Origin: Bradyrhizobium sp. 21
GTDB taxonomy: Bacteria; Pseudomonadota; Alphaproteobacteria; Rhizobiales; Xanthobacteraceae
Assembly: GCF_023073335.1 (NCBI RefSeq)
Contig: NZ_JADPJG010000031.1
Location: forward strand, 135,798-199,797
Direction: 5' to 3'
Length of the DNA: 64,000 bases
This document shows positions 8,768 through 16,447 of the stretch, piece by piece. The translations under genes and the position numbers were made by a program. Below the pieces are notes generated by a model. The model searched no databases. It had not been told where the DNA came from and saw only the letters and a list, made by a program, of their open reading frames with translations. Position 1 is the stretch's first letter; each line of letters begins with the position of its first letter.

Positions 8768-8781
8768 TTGATTTGCGTCAA
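8768..8781. promoter_or_regulatory. FixK/FNR-type box 3 (minus-strand side)
   Basis: TTGATTTGCGTCAA is a perfect TTGA-N6-TCAA dyad. Its centre at 8774.5 predicts a minus-strand start near 8733, upstream of the ATG at 8710. Confidence 0.75.
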
Positions 8782-8800
8782 GGGGGGCGCGGCCCTGGTC

Positions 8801-8814
8801 TTGAGACAGGTCAA
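8801..8814. promoter_or_regulatory. FixK/FNR-type box 4 (plus-strand side)
   Basis: TTGAGACAGGTCAA is a perfect TTGA-N6-TCAA dyad. Its centre at 8807.5 predicts a plus-strand start near 8849, 35 bases before the ATG of the MlaE-like permease at 8884. Confidence 0.75.
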
Positions 8815-8883
8815 GCCGGCCGCCACACGCTGGCCTAGAAATAGCGGCTGAATGGGGATCCGTTGTCCCGATGAGGTGGAAGC

Positions 8884-10020
8884 GTGAACTCCGAACCGCT
8901 GTTGCTGGCGACGCCTTCCGGCGATGTGCTCAAATTGCGCCCGGAAGGGCCTTGGACCGCCGCGAACGTGTCGGCGTTGGAGACATTGTCCCGGTCGGTC
9001 GGGGCGAATGTCGATCAATCCAGAGCCGTGACGCTGGACATGTCAGGCGTCAGCGCGCTCGACACGCTCGGCGCCTGGGTCTTGGAAAAGCTGTCGCGCA
9101 GGGCCTCATCATCCGGCAGATCGGCCGAATTTATCGGTGTTGCCGACCATTTCAGTGGTCTGATGGACGAGGTGCGGCAGGTCAACCGCCACACGCCGCC
9201 GCCGTCGCCCGCACCGAACCCTGTTCTGCTCAGGCTGAACGATCTCGGCAAGTCCACGGTCGGCGCGCGCGAAGACCTCACGATCTTTCTTCAAATGCTG
9301 GGCGCCTTGTTCATGGCCGTGATCGGCGTGCTGCGCCGGCCGCGCTCGCTGCGGCTGACGTCGCTGGTGTATCAGCTCTACCGCATCGGCTGGCAGGCCA
9401 TCCCCATCGTCGTGCTGATCACGTTCCTGATCGGCGCCATCATCGCCCAGCAGGGCTTCTTCCATTTCCGCAGGTTCGGCGCGGAGTCCTACACTGTCGA
9501 CATGGTCGGCATTCTGGTGCTGCGCGAGCTCGGTGTGCTGATTGTCGCCATCATGGTCGCCGGCCGCTCGGGAAGCGCCTACACCGCCGAACTTGGCTCG
9601 ATGAAGATGCGCGAGGAGATCGACGCACTCTCGACCATGGGGCTCGACCCCGTCCACGTCCTGATCCTGCCGCGGATTGCGGCCCTGGTCATTGCGCTGC
9701 CGATCCTTGCCTTCATCGGATCGATCGCGGCACTCTATGGCGGCGGCCTGGTTGCGCAGTTCTACGGCGGCATGGCGCCGGCGATCTATATCGCGCGGCT
9801 GCACGAGGCGATCTCGGTCGCCCATTTCGAGGTGGGCATCCTGAAGGCGCCGTTCATGGCGCTGGTGATCGGAGTAGTCGCCTGCAGCGAGGGCTTGCGC
9901 GTGAAGGGCAGCGCCGAGTCGCTGGGACGACAGACCACGACGTCGGTGGTCAAGTCGATCTTCCTGGTGATCGTGCTCGACGGCCTGTTCGCGATCTTCT
10001 TTGCCTCGATCGGAATGTGA
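8884..10020 (+). CDS. MlaE-family ABC transporter permease with N-terminal STAS domain
   Basis: This is a 378-residue inner-membrane permease of the Mla/Mce lipid-transport class. Residues 1-100 form a STAS-like domain (LDMSGVSALDTLGAWVLEKL). From about 125 the MlaE/YrbE core follows, with five hydrophobic segments including VVLITFLIGAIIAQQG and the conserved ELGVLIVAIMVAGRSGSAYTAELGSM loop. MlaE works with MlaF (ATPase) and MlaD (MCE ring) to move phospholipids between the membranes. The next gene, the ATPase, starts 2 bases after the stop and the MCE protein follows, giving a complete E-F-D operon. In E. coli the STAS protein MlaB is separate; here that function appears to be fused to the permease. 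The promoter has a FixK-type box (8801). Confidence 0.9.
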   Translation: MNSEPLLLATPSGDVLKLRPEGPWTAANVSALETLSRSVGANVDQSRAVTLDMSGVSALDTLGAWVLEKLSRRASSSGRSAEFIGVADHFSGLMDEVRQVNRHTPPPSPAPNPVLLRLNDLGKSTVGAREDLTIFLQMLGALFMAVIGVLRRPRSLRLTSLVYQLYRIGWQAIPIVVLITFLIGAIIAQQGFFHFRRFGAESYTVDMVGILVLRELGVLIVAIMVAGRSGSAYTAELGSMKMREEIDALSTMGLDPVHVLILPRIAALVIALPILAFIGSIAALYGGGLVAQFYGGMAPAIYIARLHEAISVAHFEVGILKAPFMALVIGVVACSEGLRVKGSAESLGRQTTTSVVKSIFLVIVLDGLFAIFFASIGM

Positions 10021-10022
10021 CG

Positions 10023-10790
10023 ATGGCCGAATCGCAAGAGCAGTTCGCGATCCGCGTCCGCGACCTCGTGGTCGGCTTCGGTCGGCAGACCGTGCTCGAT
10101 CATCTGTCGCTCGACGTCCGCAAGGGTGAGATCCTCGGGCTCGTGGGGGCGTCCGGTGGCGGCAAGTCGGTGCTGATGCGAACCATCATCGGCCTCATCC
10201 CACGCCAGGGCGGGACCATCGATGTCACGGGACGGCCGGTCGGCGGCCGCACCGAAGGCGCGGCCACGACATGGGGGATCCTGTTCCAGCAGGGCGCGCT
10301 GTTCTCCTCGCTGACGGTCCGGCAGAACGTCCAGTTTCCGCTTCGTGAAAATCTCGTCCTGTCGCAGGAGCTGATGGACGAGATCGCGATCGCCAAGCTC
10401 GAGATGGTCGGGCTGCGGGCGCAGGACGCCGATAAATATCCGGCGGAGCTATCCGGCGGCATGACCAAGCGCGTGGCGCTGGCGCGCGCGCTCGCGCTCG
10501 ATCCGCCGATCCTCTTCCTGGACGAGCCGACCTCGGGCCTCGATCCGATCGCTGCGGGCGATTTCGACGCGCTGATCGGGACACTGCAAAAGACCCTCGG
10601 CCTTACCGTGTTCATGGTCACCCATGATCTTGCGAGCCTGACCACGGTCTGCGATCGCGTCGCCGCGCTCGCCGACGGCAAGATCGTGGCGATCGGTCCG
10701 ATGCGCGAGCTGCTGCAATCCGAGCATCCCTGGGTGCGCGCCTATTTCCATGGCAAGCGCTCGCAGATGCTGCAACACGAGATGAGATGA
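10023..10790 (+). CDS. MlaF-type ABC transporter ATP-binding protein
   Basis: This 255-residue ATPase has Walker A GASGGGKS (42-49), Q-loop FQQGALF (about 88-94), signature LSGGM (143-147), Walker B ILFLDEP with D167-E168, and the H-loop VTHDL. The FQQGALFSSLTV segment and SGGMTKRVALARAL pattern are typical of Mla/Mce/Ttg2A ATPases that drive phospholipid transport. ATG at 10023 is chosen because it follows the permease stop by 2 bases; an apparent longer open frame upstream is only an overlap with the permease gene. It is the middle gene of the mlaE-F-D operon. Confidence 0.92.
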   Translation: MAESQEQFAIRVRDLVVGFGRQTVLDHLSLDVRKGEILGLVGASGGGKSVLMRTIIGLIPRQGGTIDVTGRPVGGRTEGAATTWGILFQQGALFSSLTVRQNVQFPLRENLVLSQELMDEIAIAKLEMVGLRAQDADKYPAELSGGMTKRVALARALALDPPILFLDEPTSGLDPIAAGDFDALIGTLQKTLGLTVFMVTHDLASLTTVCDRVAALADGKIVAIGPMRELLQSEHPWVRAYFHGKRSQMLQHEMR

Positions 10791-10793
10791 GAC

Positions 10794-11897
10794 ATGGAAA
10801 CCCGCGCTCCCTACGTGCTGATCGGCAGTTTTGTGCTGGCCGCGATCCTCGCGGTGTTCGGCTTCGTCTATTGGCTGAACAACACCGGTGGTATCGGGCC
10901 GCGCACGACCTATCACGTGCAATTCCAGGGCCCGGTGCCCGGGCTTCTGGTCGGCGCCGGCGTGCTGTTCAACGGCATCCGCGTCGGCGAGGTGACCCAG
11001 CTCGGGCTTGCGCCGGACAATCCACGCTTCGTCAATGCGACGATCTCGGTTGCTTCAACCACCCCGGTACGCGCCGACAGCAGGGTCGGGCTCGATTTCC
11101 AGGGGCTGACCGGCGTACCGGTGGTGACGCTTGAGGGGGGCATCATCGTCGCCAAATCCGGCGAGCCCCCGACCTTGATCGCCGAGGCCGGTGCGGGCCA
11201 GAGCATGACGCAGGCCGCGCGCGATGCGCTGCGGCGGGTCGATACCGTGCTGGAAGACAATTCGGGCCCGCTGAAGGACACCATCGCCAATCTCAAGACC
11301 TTCTCGGACGGGCTCGCGCGCAACACCGGCAAGATCGACGGCATTTTGGCGGGCCTGGAGAAGATGACGGGTGGCGGAACGCCAGCGCAGAAAGTGACCT
11401 ACGACCTGCGCACGCCGCAGAACCTCGGTCCGGCCGGCAAGACGCTCTCGGCGTCGCTGGCCATTCCCGAGCCCACAGCGGTCGCCATGCTCCAGACCCA
11501 GCGCATGCTGTTCGCGCCTGGTGGCGACAATCCGGGCTTTGCCGACTTCCTCTGGGCCGACAGCATCCCAAAACTGGTGCAGGCGCGGCTGATCGACAGT
11601 TTCGAGAACTATGACATCGCCCACGCGCCGTTGCGCGCGGCCGATCTCGGGCAGGCGGATTACCAGCTCCTGATCGACATCAGGCGCTTCCGCATTGCCA
11701 CGGAGGGGGAGACACGGGTCGAGATCGGACTGTCGGCTCGGATCGTCGACAAGAACGGCAAGGTGATCGCCTCGCGTCTCGTGGAGACCAGCGAAAAGCT
11801 CGACAAGGTCGAGCCGGCCGCGGCGGCCGCAGCATTCGATCTGGCCTTCACGCGCATCGCGAAGGAGCTGATCGGCTGGACCGTGCAGGCGGTATGA
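10794..11897 (+). CDS. MlaD/MCE-domain protein fused to an ABC-transport auxiliary (PqiC-like) domain
   Basis: This 367-residue protein has an N-terminal anchor (APYVLIGSFVLAAILAVFGFVYW), then an MCE domain (about 37-120, YHVQFQGPVPGLLVGAGVLFNGIRVGEV) and a helical linker. The region from about 200 to 365 resembles the ABC_trans_aux/PqiC lipoprotein fold (IPEPTAVAMLQTQRMLFA...WADSIPKLVQARLIDSFENY...YQLLIDIRRF). In most bacteria that auxiliary part is a separate outer-membrane lipoprotein (PqiC, or the auxiliary component of Mce-type transporters). Here it appears to be on the same chain as the MCE ring. It begins 3 bases after the ATPase stop and completes the lipid-transport operon. The C-terminal assignment is by pattern and is less certain than the MCE domain. 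Confidence 0.85.
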   Translation: METRAPYVLIGSFVLAAILAVFGFVYWLNNTGGIGPRTTYHVQFQGPVPGLLVGAGVLFNGIRVGEVTQLGLAPDNPRFVNATISVASTTPVRADSRVGLDFQGLTGVPVVTLEGGIIVAKSGEPPTLIAEAGAGQSMTQAARDALRRVDTVLEDNSGPLKDTIANLKTFSDGLARNTGKIDGILAGLEKMTGGGTPAQKVTYDLRTPQNLGPAGKTLSASLAIPEPTAVAMLQTQRMLFAPGGDNPGFADFLWADSIPKLVQARLIDSFENYDIAHAPLRAADLGQADYQLLIDIRRFRIATEGETRVEIGLSARIVDKNGKVIASRLVETSEKLDKVEPAAAAAAFDLAFTRIAKELIGWTVQAV

Positions 11898-11903
11898 CGC
11901 CTG

Positions 11904-12221
11904 CTATTCCAGGGTCTTGAGGTAAGACAGGAGATCGTGGATCTGGTCCGGACTGAGCTCGAAGGCCGGCATGTCGGCGTGGCCGGTGTTGATGCCCTCG
12001 GCCAGCGCCTCCCCAAGGCTCTCGATGGGGTAACGCTGGTGCCAAGTCCGCAGCGGCGGTGCGATCTTGAGCGGACTGTTCGACGCACGGTCGATCGCGT
12101 GGCAGCGCGCGCAACTGGCGCGCGCAAAGGTCTTGCCGCGTTGTTCGGCGGTCGGGGCCGCCAGGGCAGGCGTCATCAGAAGCAACCCGATCAACCCGTG
12201 ACGCAGCGTTCCTTGCAGCAT
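11904..12221 (-). CDS. Small class I c-type cytochrome
   Basis: This 105-residue secreted protein has a Sec signal peptide (hydrophobic GLIGLLLMTPALAA, cleavage near 22), one haem c site C37-A-R-C40-H41, and a probable axial methionine, M84, in the TGHADMPAFELSPDQI segment. These are the marks of a class I periplasmic monohaem cytochrome c that carries electrons. It is transcribed divergently from the FNR-type regulator gene. The single TTGA-N6-TCAA box at 12277-12290 lies 41.5 bp from a start near 12242, 21 bases before this ATG, so it is a good candidate for induction at low oxygen. Its redox partners are not visible in the window. Confidence 0.9.
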   Translation of the reverse strand: MLQGTLRHGLIGLLLMTPALAAPTAEQRGKTFARASCARCHAIDRASNSPLKIAPPLRTWHQRYPIESLGEALAEGINTGHADMPAFELSPDQIHDLLSYLKTLE

Positions 12222-12276
12222 GTAAAGTGGCCCCGTTTAATCTGGGAGAAGAATAGGGCGGGGATTCCCTCCAAAA

Positions 12277-12290
12277 TTGATCTGGGTCAA
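12277..12290. promoter_or_regulatory. FixK/FNR-type box 5, shared by cytochrome c and FNR-type regulator genes
   Basis: TTGATCTGGGTCAA is a perfect dyad centred at 12283.5. It could serve both directions, with predicted starts near 12242 on the minus strand (cytochrome) and 12325 on the plus strand (regulator at 12369), giving autoregulation or control by another FixK. Confidence 0.75.
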
Positions 12291-12368
12291 CCGCCTTTGG
12301 CGCAGTGCAGTAAAATGCATCCGCGCGGCGGAATGGGCCTGATGGGCAGCCGGCGCTTGGAGCGATCG

Positions 12369-13079
12369 ATGAAGCCCGTGGTCACGATTGAGCCGAACTG
12401 GCAGCTCTGCAGCGATTGCGCCGTCCGCGCATCAGCGGTTTGTTCGTCGTTGGATGCGGTCGAGCTTCGGGAATTCGAGCATCTCGGCCGGCGCGTCCAT
12501 TTTTCCTCAGGCGAGACTGTGTTCTCCGAGGAGGACGTCACCACCTCGTTCTACAATCTCCTCGAGGGCGTCATGCGGCTTTACAAGCTGCTGCCCGACG
12601 GCCGCCGGCAGATCGTGGGCTTTGCCTTGCCCGGCGATTTCCTGGGGATGAATATTTCGGGCAGGCACAATTTTTCAGCCGATGCCATCGGCGCGGTGAC
12701 CGTATGCCAATTCGCGAAGGTACCCTTCGGCCGTTTCATCGAGGACCGGCTGCACCTCCTCAGGCGGATCAACGAGCTGGCAATTCGCGAGCTGAACCAG
12801 GCCCGGGACCACATGGTCCTGCTCGGTCGCCGTTCGGCGGACGAAAAGGTTGCGGCCTTTCTGCTCGGCTGGCGCGAGCGGCTGGTCTCGCTAAAGGGGG
12901 CGTCGGACACGGTTCCGCTTCCGATGAGCCGCCAAGACATCGCCGACTACCTCGGCCTGACCATTGAGACCGTCAGCCGCACCTTTACCAAGCTGGAGCG
13001 CCACGGCGTGATCGAGATCATTCATGGCGGGATCAGCCTGCTCGATCCGGCGAAGGTCGAGGCCTTGGCCGCAGCCTGA
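12369..13079 (+). CDS. Crp/Fnr family transcriptional regulator with [4Fe-4S]-type cysteine motif (FnrN/FixK1-like)
   Basis: This 236-residue regulator has an N-terminal cysteine motif C14-x2-C17-x7-C25 and a central cysteine C113 (AVTVCQFAK), together the four ligands expected for an oxygen-sensing iron-sulfur cluster. A cyclic-nucleotide-binding-like beta roll spans about 30-130, then a dimer helix. The C-terminal helix-turn-helix carries E200-T-V-S203-R204, the FNR recognition set for TTGA half-sites. It matches FnrN, and the FixK1 type described in Bradyrhizobium, rather than the cluster-free FixK2. The start is ATG 12369, with GGAG 7 bases upstream; ATGs at 12333 and 12342 are in frame and cannot be excluded. 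The six TTGA-N6-TCAA sites around it are its probable targets. Confidence 0.9.
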   Translation: MKPVVTIEPNWQLCSDCAVRASAVCSSLDAVELREFEHLGRRVHFSSGETVFSEEDVTTSFYNLLEGVMRLYKLLPDGRRQIVGFALPGDFLGMNISGRHNFSADAIGAVTVCQFAKVPFGRFIEDRLHLLRRINELAIRELNQARDHMVLLGRRSADEKVAAFLLGWRERLVSLKGASDTVPLPMSRQDIADYLGLTIETVSRTFTKLERHGVIEIIHGGISLLDPAKVEALAAA

Positions 13080-13102
13080 TTCCGACGCAGTGCCGCTCGA
13101 TT

Positions 13103-13116
13103 TTGATCGGGATCAA
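13103..13116. promoter_or_regulatory. FixK/FNR-type box 6 (small membrane protein)
   Basis: TTGATCGGGATCAA is a perfect TTGA-N6-TCAA dyad centred at 13109.5. It predicts a plus-strand start near 13151, 18 bases before the ATG at 13169. Confidence 0.75.
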
Positions 13117-13168
13117 TGCATTCGGCCGGGTAGCCCGAATAATGCCCGAAACCACAGGGGAGGGCATC

Positions 13169-13303
13169 ATGCCGGCTGACGCGTTGCTTATGAGCATCTT
13201 TGTCGTGGCGATCTTTGTCACATTCGCCGGGGCACTGGTCTGGGCAGACCGGCAAACCAGTGCGGGCCACCTCAAGTCAGACGTCAAGCGTCGAAGCTCC
13301 TGA
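13169..13303 (+). CDS. 44-residue single-pass membrane protein of unknown function
   Basis: The short open frame has a strong Shine-Dalgarno sequence (GGGGAGGG) just upstream of its ATG. It encodes one membrane helix (LLMSIFVVAIFVTFAGALVWA, about 6-26) followed by a short basic tail. The frame continues upstream to 13103, but that start would lie inside the FixK box and before the predicted transcription start, so the ATG at 13169 is preferred. The well-placed box at 13103-13116 and its location just after the FNR-type regulator argue that it is a real gene and oxygen-controlled. Small single-helix proteins of this kind often attach to cytochrome oxidases or transporters, but no partner can be named here. 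Confidence 0.65.
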   Translation: MPADALLMSIFVVAIFVTFAGALVWADRQTSAGHLKSDVKRRSS

Positions 13304-13577
13304 GATCACCATCGCATTTTGCGGCGCGCGCGGCGCGGGCTACGCCGTGCAGGTCCGGGAGGGTTAGCAGCGCCTCAACGCAATGCGGCTTGCGGTGTTT
13401 GCAACTCTGCATGGTCCGGGGCGCATTGGCTCATCCTTCGGCTGCCGGCTTCGCGCCTCACCGCGGCATTTTTCGCCGCGTTTGCCTCAAATCGAGAGCA
13501 TGCTTTCCGGTTGAAAAACTGGGCTACACTGACTACGCAGGGATCTCAGTGCCTCGCAGTCTTAGGAGCCCAGTGGC

Positions 13578-14306
13578 GTGCCTCAGGACAAGACCGGCGA
13601 CGACCCCCGACAAGCGGCGGGGAATAAATTATCGGTCCTGCGCAAGCACCCGATCTTTGCGGATCTGGAGCCGGAGGCGCTGGATCAGCTCTGCCGTTAC
13701 GCCAAGCACACCACGGTGAAGCGTGGCGCGACGATCGCTGCCAAGGGTGATCCCGGCAACAACCTGTTTGCGGTGATCACTGGGACGGTGAAGATTTCCT
13801 CTTCGTCGCCCGACGGCCGTAACGCCATTCTCAATCTAATCGGTCCCGGAGAGATCTTCGGCGAAATCGCGGTGCTCGACGGCGCTCCGAGGTCGGCTGA
13901 TGCGACCGCCAACACCAATTGCGAGCTCTACATCATCGATCGCCGGGACTTCCTGCCGTTCGTGAAGAGCCAACCGGCGCTCGCAATGAAATTCATCGAG
14001 CTGCTCTGTGCGCGCCTGCGCTGGACCAGCCAGCAGGTCGAGCAGGTGATCCTGCAAAATCTGCCGGGCCGGCTCGCGAGTGCACTGCTCGGCCTGACCG
14101 AAGAACGCAAGTTCGACTCCGGCAGCGGCACGCTCGCTATCACGCAGCAGGAGATCAGCGAGATGGTGGGGATGACGCGCGAGAGCATCAACAAGCAATT
14201 GCGCGCCTGGGCGGGCCGCAACTGGGTTCGCCTCGAGCACGGCGCCATCGTCGTGCTCGACATGGAAGCCTTGCGCGAGCTCGCCGAGAGCGGGCTCGAC
14301 AGCTAG
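13578..14306 (+). CDS. Crp/Fnr family transcriptional regulator (CRP-like, without iron-sulfur cysteines)
   Basis: This is a 242-residue regulator. An N-terminal cyclic-nucleotide-binding domain (about 25-140) carries the phosphate-binding-cassette-like segment FGEIAVLDGAPRSADATA. It is followed by a dimer helix and a C-terminal helix-turn-helix (ITQQEISEMVGMTRESINKQLRAW). The cysteine pattern of FNR is absent and the recognition helix (TRESINKQL) resembles CRP-type rather than FNR-type proteins. The start is GTG at 13578 with AGGAG 9 bases upstream. No TTGA-N6-TCAA box lies upstream, so it is probably not part of the same regulon. Its 3' end overlaps the convergent cyclase gene by 4 bases. 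Confidence 0.88.
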   Translation: MPQDKTGDDPRQAAGNKLSVLRKHPIFADLEPEALDQLCRYAKHTTVKRGATIAAKGDPGNNLFAVITGTVKISSSSPDGRNAILNLIGPGEIFGEIAVLDGAPRSADATANTNCELYIIDRRDFLPFVKSQPALAMKFIELLCARLRWTSQQVEQVILQNLPGRLASALLGLTEERKFDSGSGTLAITQQEISEMVGMTRESINKQLRAWAGRNWVRLEHGAIVVLDMEALRELAESGLDS

Positions 14307-15085
14307 CTGTCGATGATCGCGACGGCGCGGGTCCAGCCCGCGGAGGCCCGCTCGATCTTCACCGGAAAGCACGAGACCGTGAACCCGGTCGAGGGCAGCT
14401 GGTCGAGATTGTGCAGCTTCTCGAGATGGCAATAGCCGATGTGCCGCCCCGCCTTGTGGCCCTCCCAGATCAGGCCGGCATCTTTTGTTTCTGCATATTT
14501 CTTCGCGGTGTAGACGAACGGCGCGTCCCAGCTCCAGCCGTCGGTGCCGGTCAGCCGCACGCCGCGTTCGAGCAGGTACATGGTGGCCTCATAGCCCATG
14601 CCGCAACCGGAGTTGACATAGTCGGTCTGGCCGAACTTGGCACCGGCGCCGGTGTTGACGACGACGATCTCCAGCGGCGACAGCGTATGCCCGATCCGCC
14701 TCAACTCCTTCTCGACGTCGTCGGCGCTCGCCACATAGCCGTCGGGCAGATGCCGGAAGTCGAGCTTCACGCCGGGCTGAAAGCACCATTCCAACGGCAC
14801 CTCGTCGATCGTCCATGACCGCTCGCCGCGGTTCATGGTCGGATGGAAGTGCCAGGGCGCATCGAGATGCGTGCCGTTATGGGTCGACAGCGAGACCTGC
14901 TCGACGGCCCAGCCCTGGCCATCCGGCAAATCCTGCGCCTCGAGCCCCTCGAAGAATTGCAGCATTCGCGGCAGGCCCTGCTGGTGATCGATGTACTGGA
15001 TCGTCGGGTGATTGCCCGGCGGATCGGCTGTCACGTCGTTCCTGAGCGGCACGGAGATGTCGATCAGCTTCCGCGGCATGGGCAT
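14303..15085 (-). CDS. Cyclase family protein (kynurenine-formamidase-like metal hydrolase)
   Basis: This 260-residue protein of the cyclase/KynB superfamily has the metal-binding motif HNGTHLDAPWHF (family HxGTHxDxPxH) near residue 73. Further family segments are the TGADGW-like stretch (here LTGTDGWSWDAPF) and IGYCHLEKLHNLDQLP. Members hydrolyse amides or related bonds in small carboxylates using zinc or manganese. The start is ATG 15085 (revcomp of CAT), preceded by a purine-rich GGGGGG stretch; longer frames to 15241 have no good start. It is divergent from a TRAP transporter operon that ends with an SDR dehydrogenase. The hydrolase, importer and dehydrogenase may therefore act on one imported carboxylate, but the substrate is unknown. 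Confidence 0.85.
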   Translation of the reverse strand: MPMPRKLIDISVPLRNDVTADPPGNHPTIQYIDHQQGLPRMLQFFEGLEAQDLPDGQGWAVEQVSLSTHNGTHLDAPWHFHPTMNRGERSWTIDEVPLEWCFQPGVKLDFRHLPDGYVASADDVEKELRRIGHTLSPLEIVVVNTGAGAKFGQTDYVNSGCGMGYEATMYLLERGVRLTGTDGWSWDAPFVYTAKKYAETKDAGLIWEGHKAGRHIGYCHLEKLHNLDQLPSTGFTVSCFPVKIERASAGWTRAVAIIDS

Positions 15086-15403
15086 CCCCCCGGATAGTTG
15101 GTTTGTTTTCGGAGCATCTTGTGGGGGCCGCACCGGCGCCGTCAAGCGATGCGGACGAACGCATCCCGCGGCGGGCAGCCATGTAGATTCGGGAAAAGCC
15201 GACCCGCCCGCCGATTGCATCCTCGGGGTCGCCTGATCCATCGATGCAACTCTAGCATTGATCGATGCCGGATTTGGCTTGGACTCAGAATGCCGCTCGC
15301 CCTAGGGACGACATTGGCGCTTGACTTCCCACCTGAAGTGGAGCGACCCAAGGCGGCCCGCAGCATCTGCCCAACGATATAATCACCTCAGGAGGAAGCC
15401 CAG
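15086..15403. other. Divergent intergenic region, cyclase gene / TRAP operon
   Basis: This 318-base non-coding stretch separates the two divergent genes and must hold both promoters. No FixK box, strong dyad or unambiguous -35/-10 pair was recognised. AGGAGGAAG at about 15390-15398 is the Shine-Dalgarno sequence of the TRAP binding-protein gene. Confidence 0.5.
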
Positions 15404-16375
15404 ATGAAGACACTCACCGGCATCATCGCAGCCGCTCTGCTCGCGGTCTCAGCCCCCTTGGCGACCGCACGCGATTTCCGTTCCGCCGACATCCACCCCG
15501 CCGATTATCCGACCGTCGAGGCCGTCAAGTTCATGGGCAAGCAGCTCGCAGCGGCGAGCGGCGGCAAGCTTGGCGTGAAGGTGTTTCCCAACGGCGCCCT
15601 GGGCTCCGAGAAGGACACCATCGAGCAGCTCAAGATCGGCGCACTCGACATGATGCGGATCAACGCATCGCCCTTGAACAACTTTGTGCCGGAAACCATT
15701 GCGTTGTGCCTGCCCTTCGTCTTCCGGGACACGCAGCATATGCGTACCGTCCTCGACGGGCCGATCGGCGATGAGATTCTGGCGGCCATGGCGCCCGCAG
15801 GCCTGGTTGGCCTTGCCTATTATGACAGCGGCGCCCGGTCCATTTACACCGTCAAGGCACCGATCAAGTCGCTCGCAGACCTCAAGGGTCTGAAGATTCG
15901 CGTCCAACAGTCCGATTTGTGGGTGGGCATGATCCAGAGCCTCGGGGCCAACCCGACGCCGATGCCGTATGGCGAGGTCTATACCGCGCTCAAGACCGGT
16001 CTGGTGGACGCTGCCGAGAACAACTGGCCTTCTTACGAATCCTCGCGCCATTTCGAGGCCGCCAAGTTCTACAACGTCACCGAGCACTCCCTGGCGCCCG
16101 AAGTTCTCGTGATGTCCAAGACGGTCTGGGACACGCTGAGCAAGGAGGATCAGGCGATGGTCCGCAAGGCGGCCAAGGAATCGGTGCCCGTGATGCGCAA
16201 GCTCTGGGACGAGCGTGAGCAGGCGTCCCGCAAGACCGTCGAAGCCGCCGGCGTCCAGGTCGTCACGATCGCCAACAAGGCGGAATTCGTCGACGCCATG
16301 AAGCCGGTGTACGACAAGTTCGCCGGTGACGAGAAGCTGAAGGGCCTCGTCAAGCGAATCCAGGACACGAAATAG
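15404..16375 (+). CDS. TRAP transporter substrate-binding protein (DctP family)
   Basis: This 323-residue periplasmic binding protein has a signal peptide (IIAAALLAVSAPLATA, cleavage near 22). The DctP/TAXI-like DctP fold is shown by GALGSEKDTIEQLKIGALDM near 63, the conserved substrate-arginine region LKGLKIRVQQSDLWVGM, and GEVYTALKTGLVDAAENNWPSYES. DctP proteins bind organic acids such as C4-dicarboxylates, keto acids or sugar acids and hand them to the DctQM membrane complex, driven by the sodium or proton gradient. The DctQ and DctM genes follow directly. The ligand cannot be named from sequence alone; the neighbouring cyclase-family hydrolase and SDR suggest a hydroxylated or amide-derived carboxylate. 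Confidence 0.92.
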   Translation: MKTLTGIIAAALLAVSAPLATARDFRSADIHPADYPTVEAVKFMGKQLAAASGGKLGVKVFPNGALGSEKDTIEQLKIGALDMMRINASPLNNFVPETIALCLPFVFRDTQHMRTVLDGPIGDEILAAMAPAGLVGLAYYDSGARSIYTVKAPIKSLADLKGLKIRVQQSDLWVGMIQSLGANPTPMPYGEVYTALKTGLVDAAENNWPSYESSRHFEAAKFYNVTEHSLAPEVLVMSKTVWDTLSKEDQAMVRKAAKESVPVMRKLWDEREQASRKTVEAAGVQVVTIANKAEFVDAMKPVYDKFAGDEKLKGLVKRIQDTK

Positions 16376-16447
16376 GACATCGCGTCGGTCCGGCGTCGCC
16401 GCGAGGCGGTGCCGGGCCCGCGCAAGGTGACGCGCAAGGAGACCTGG

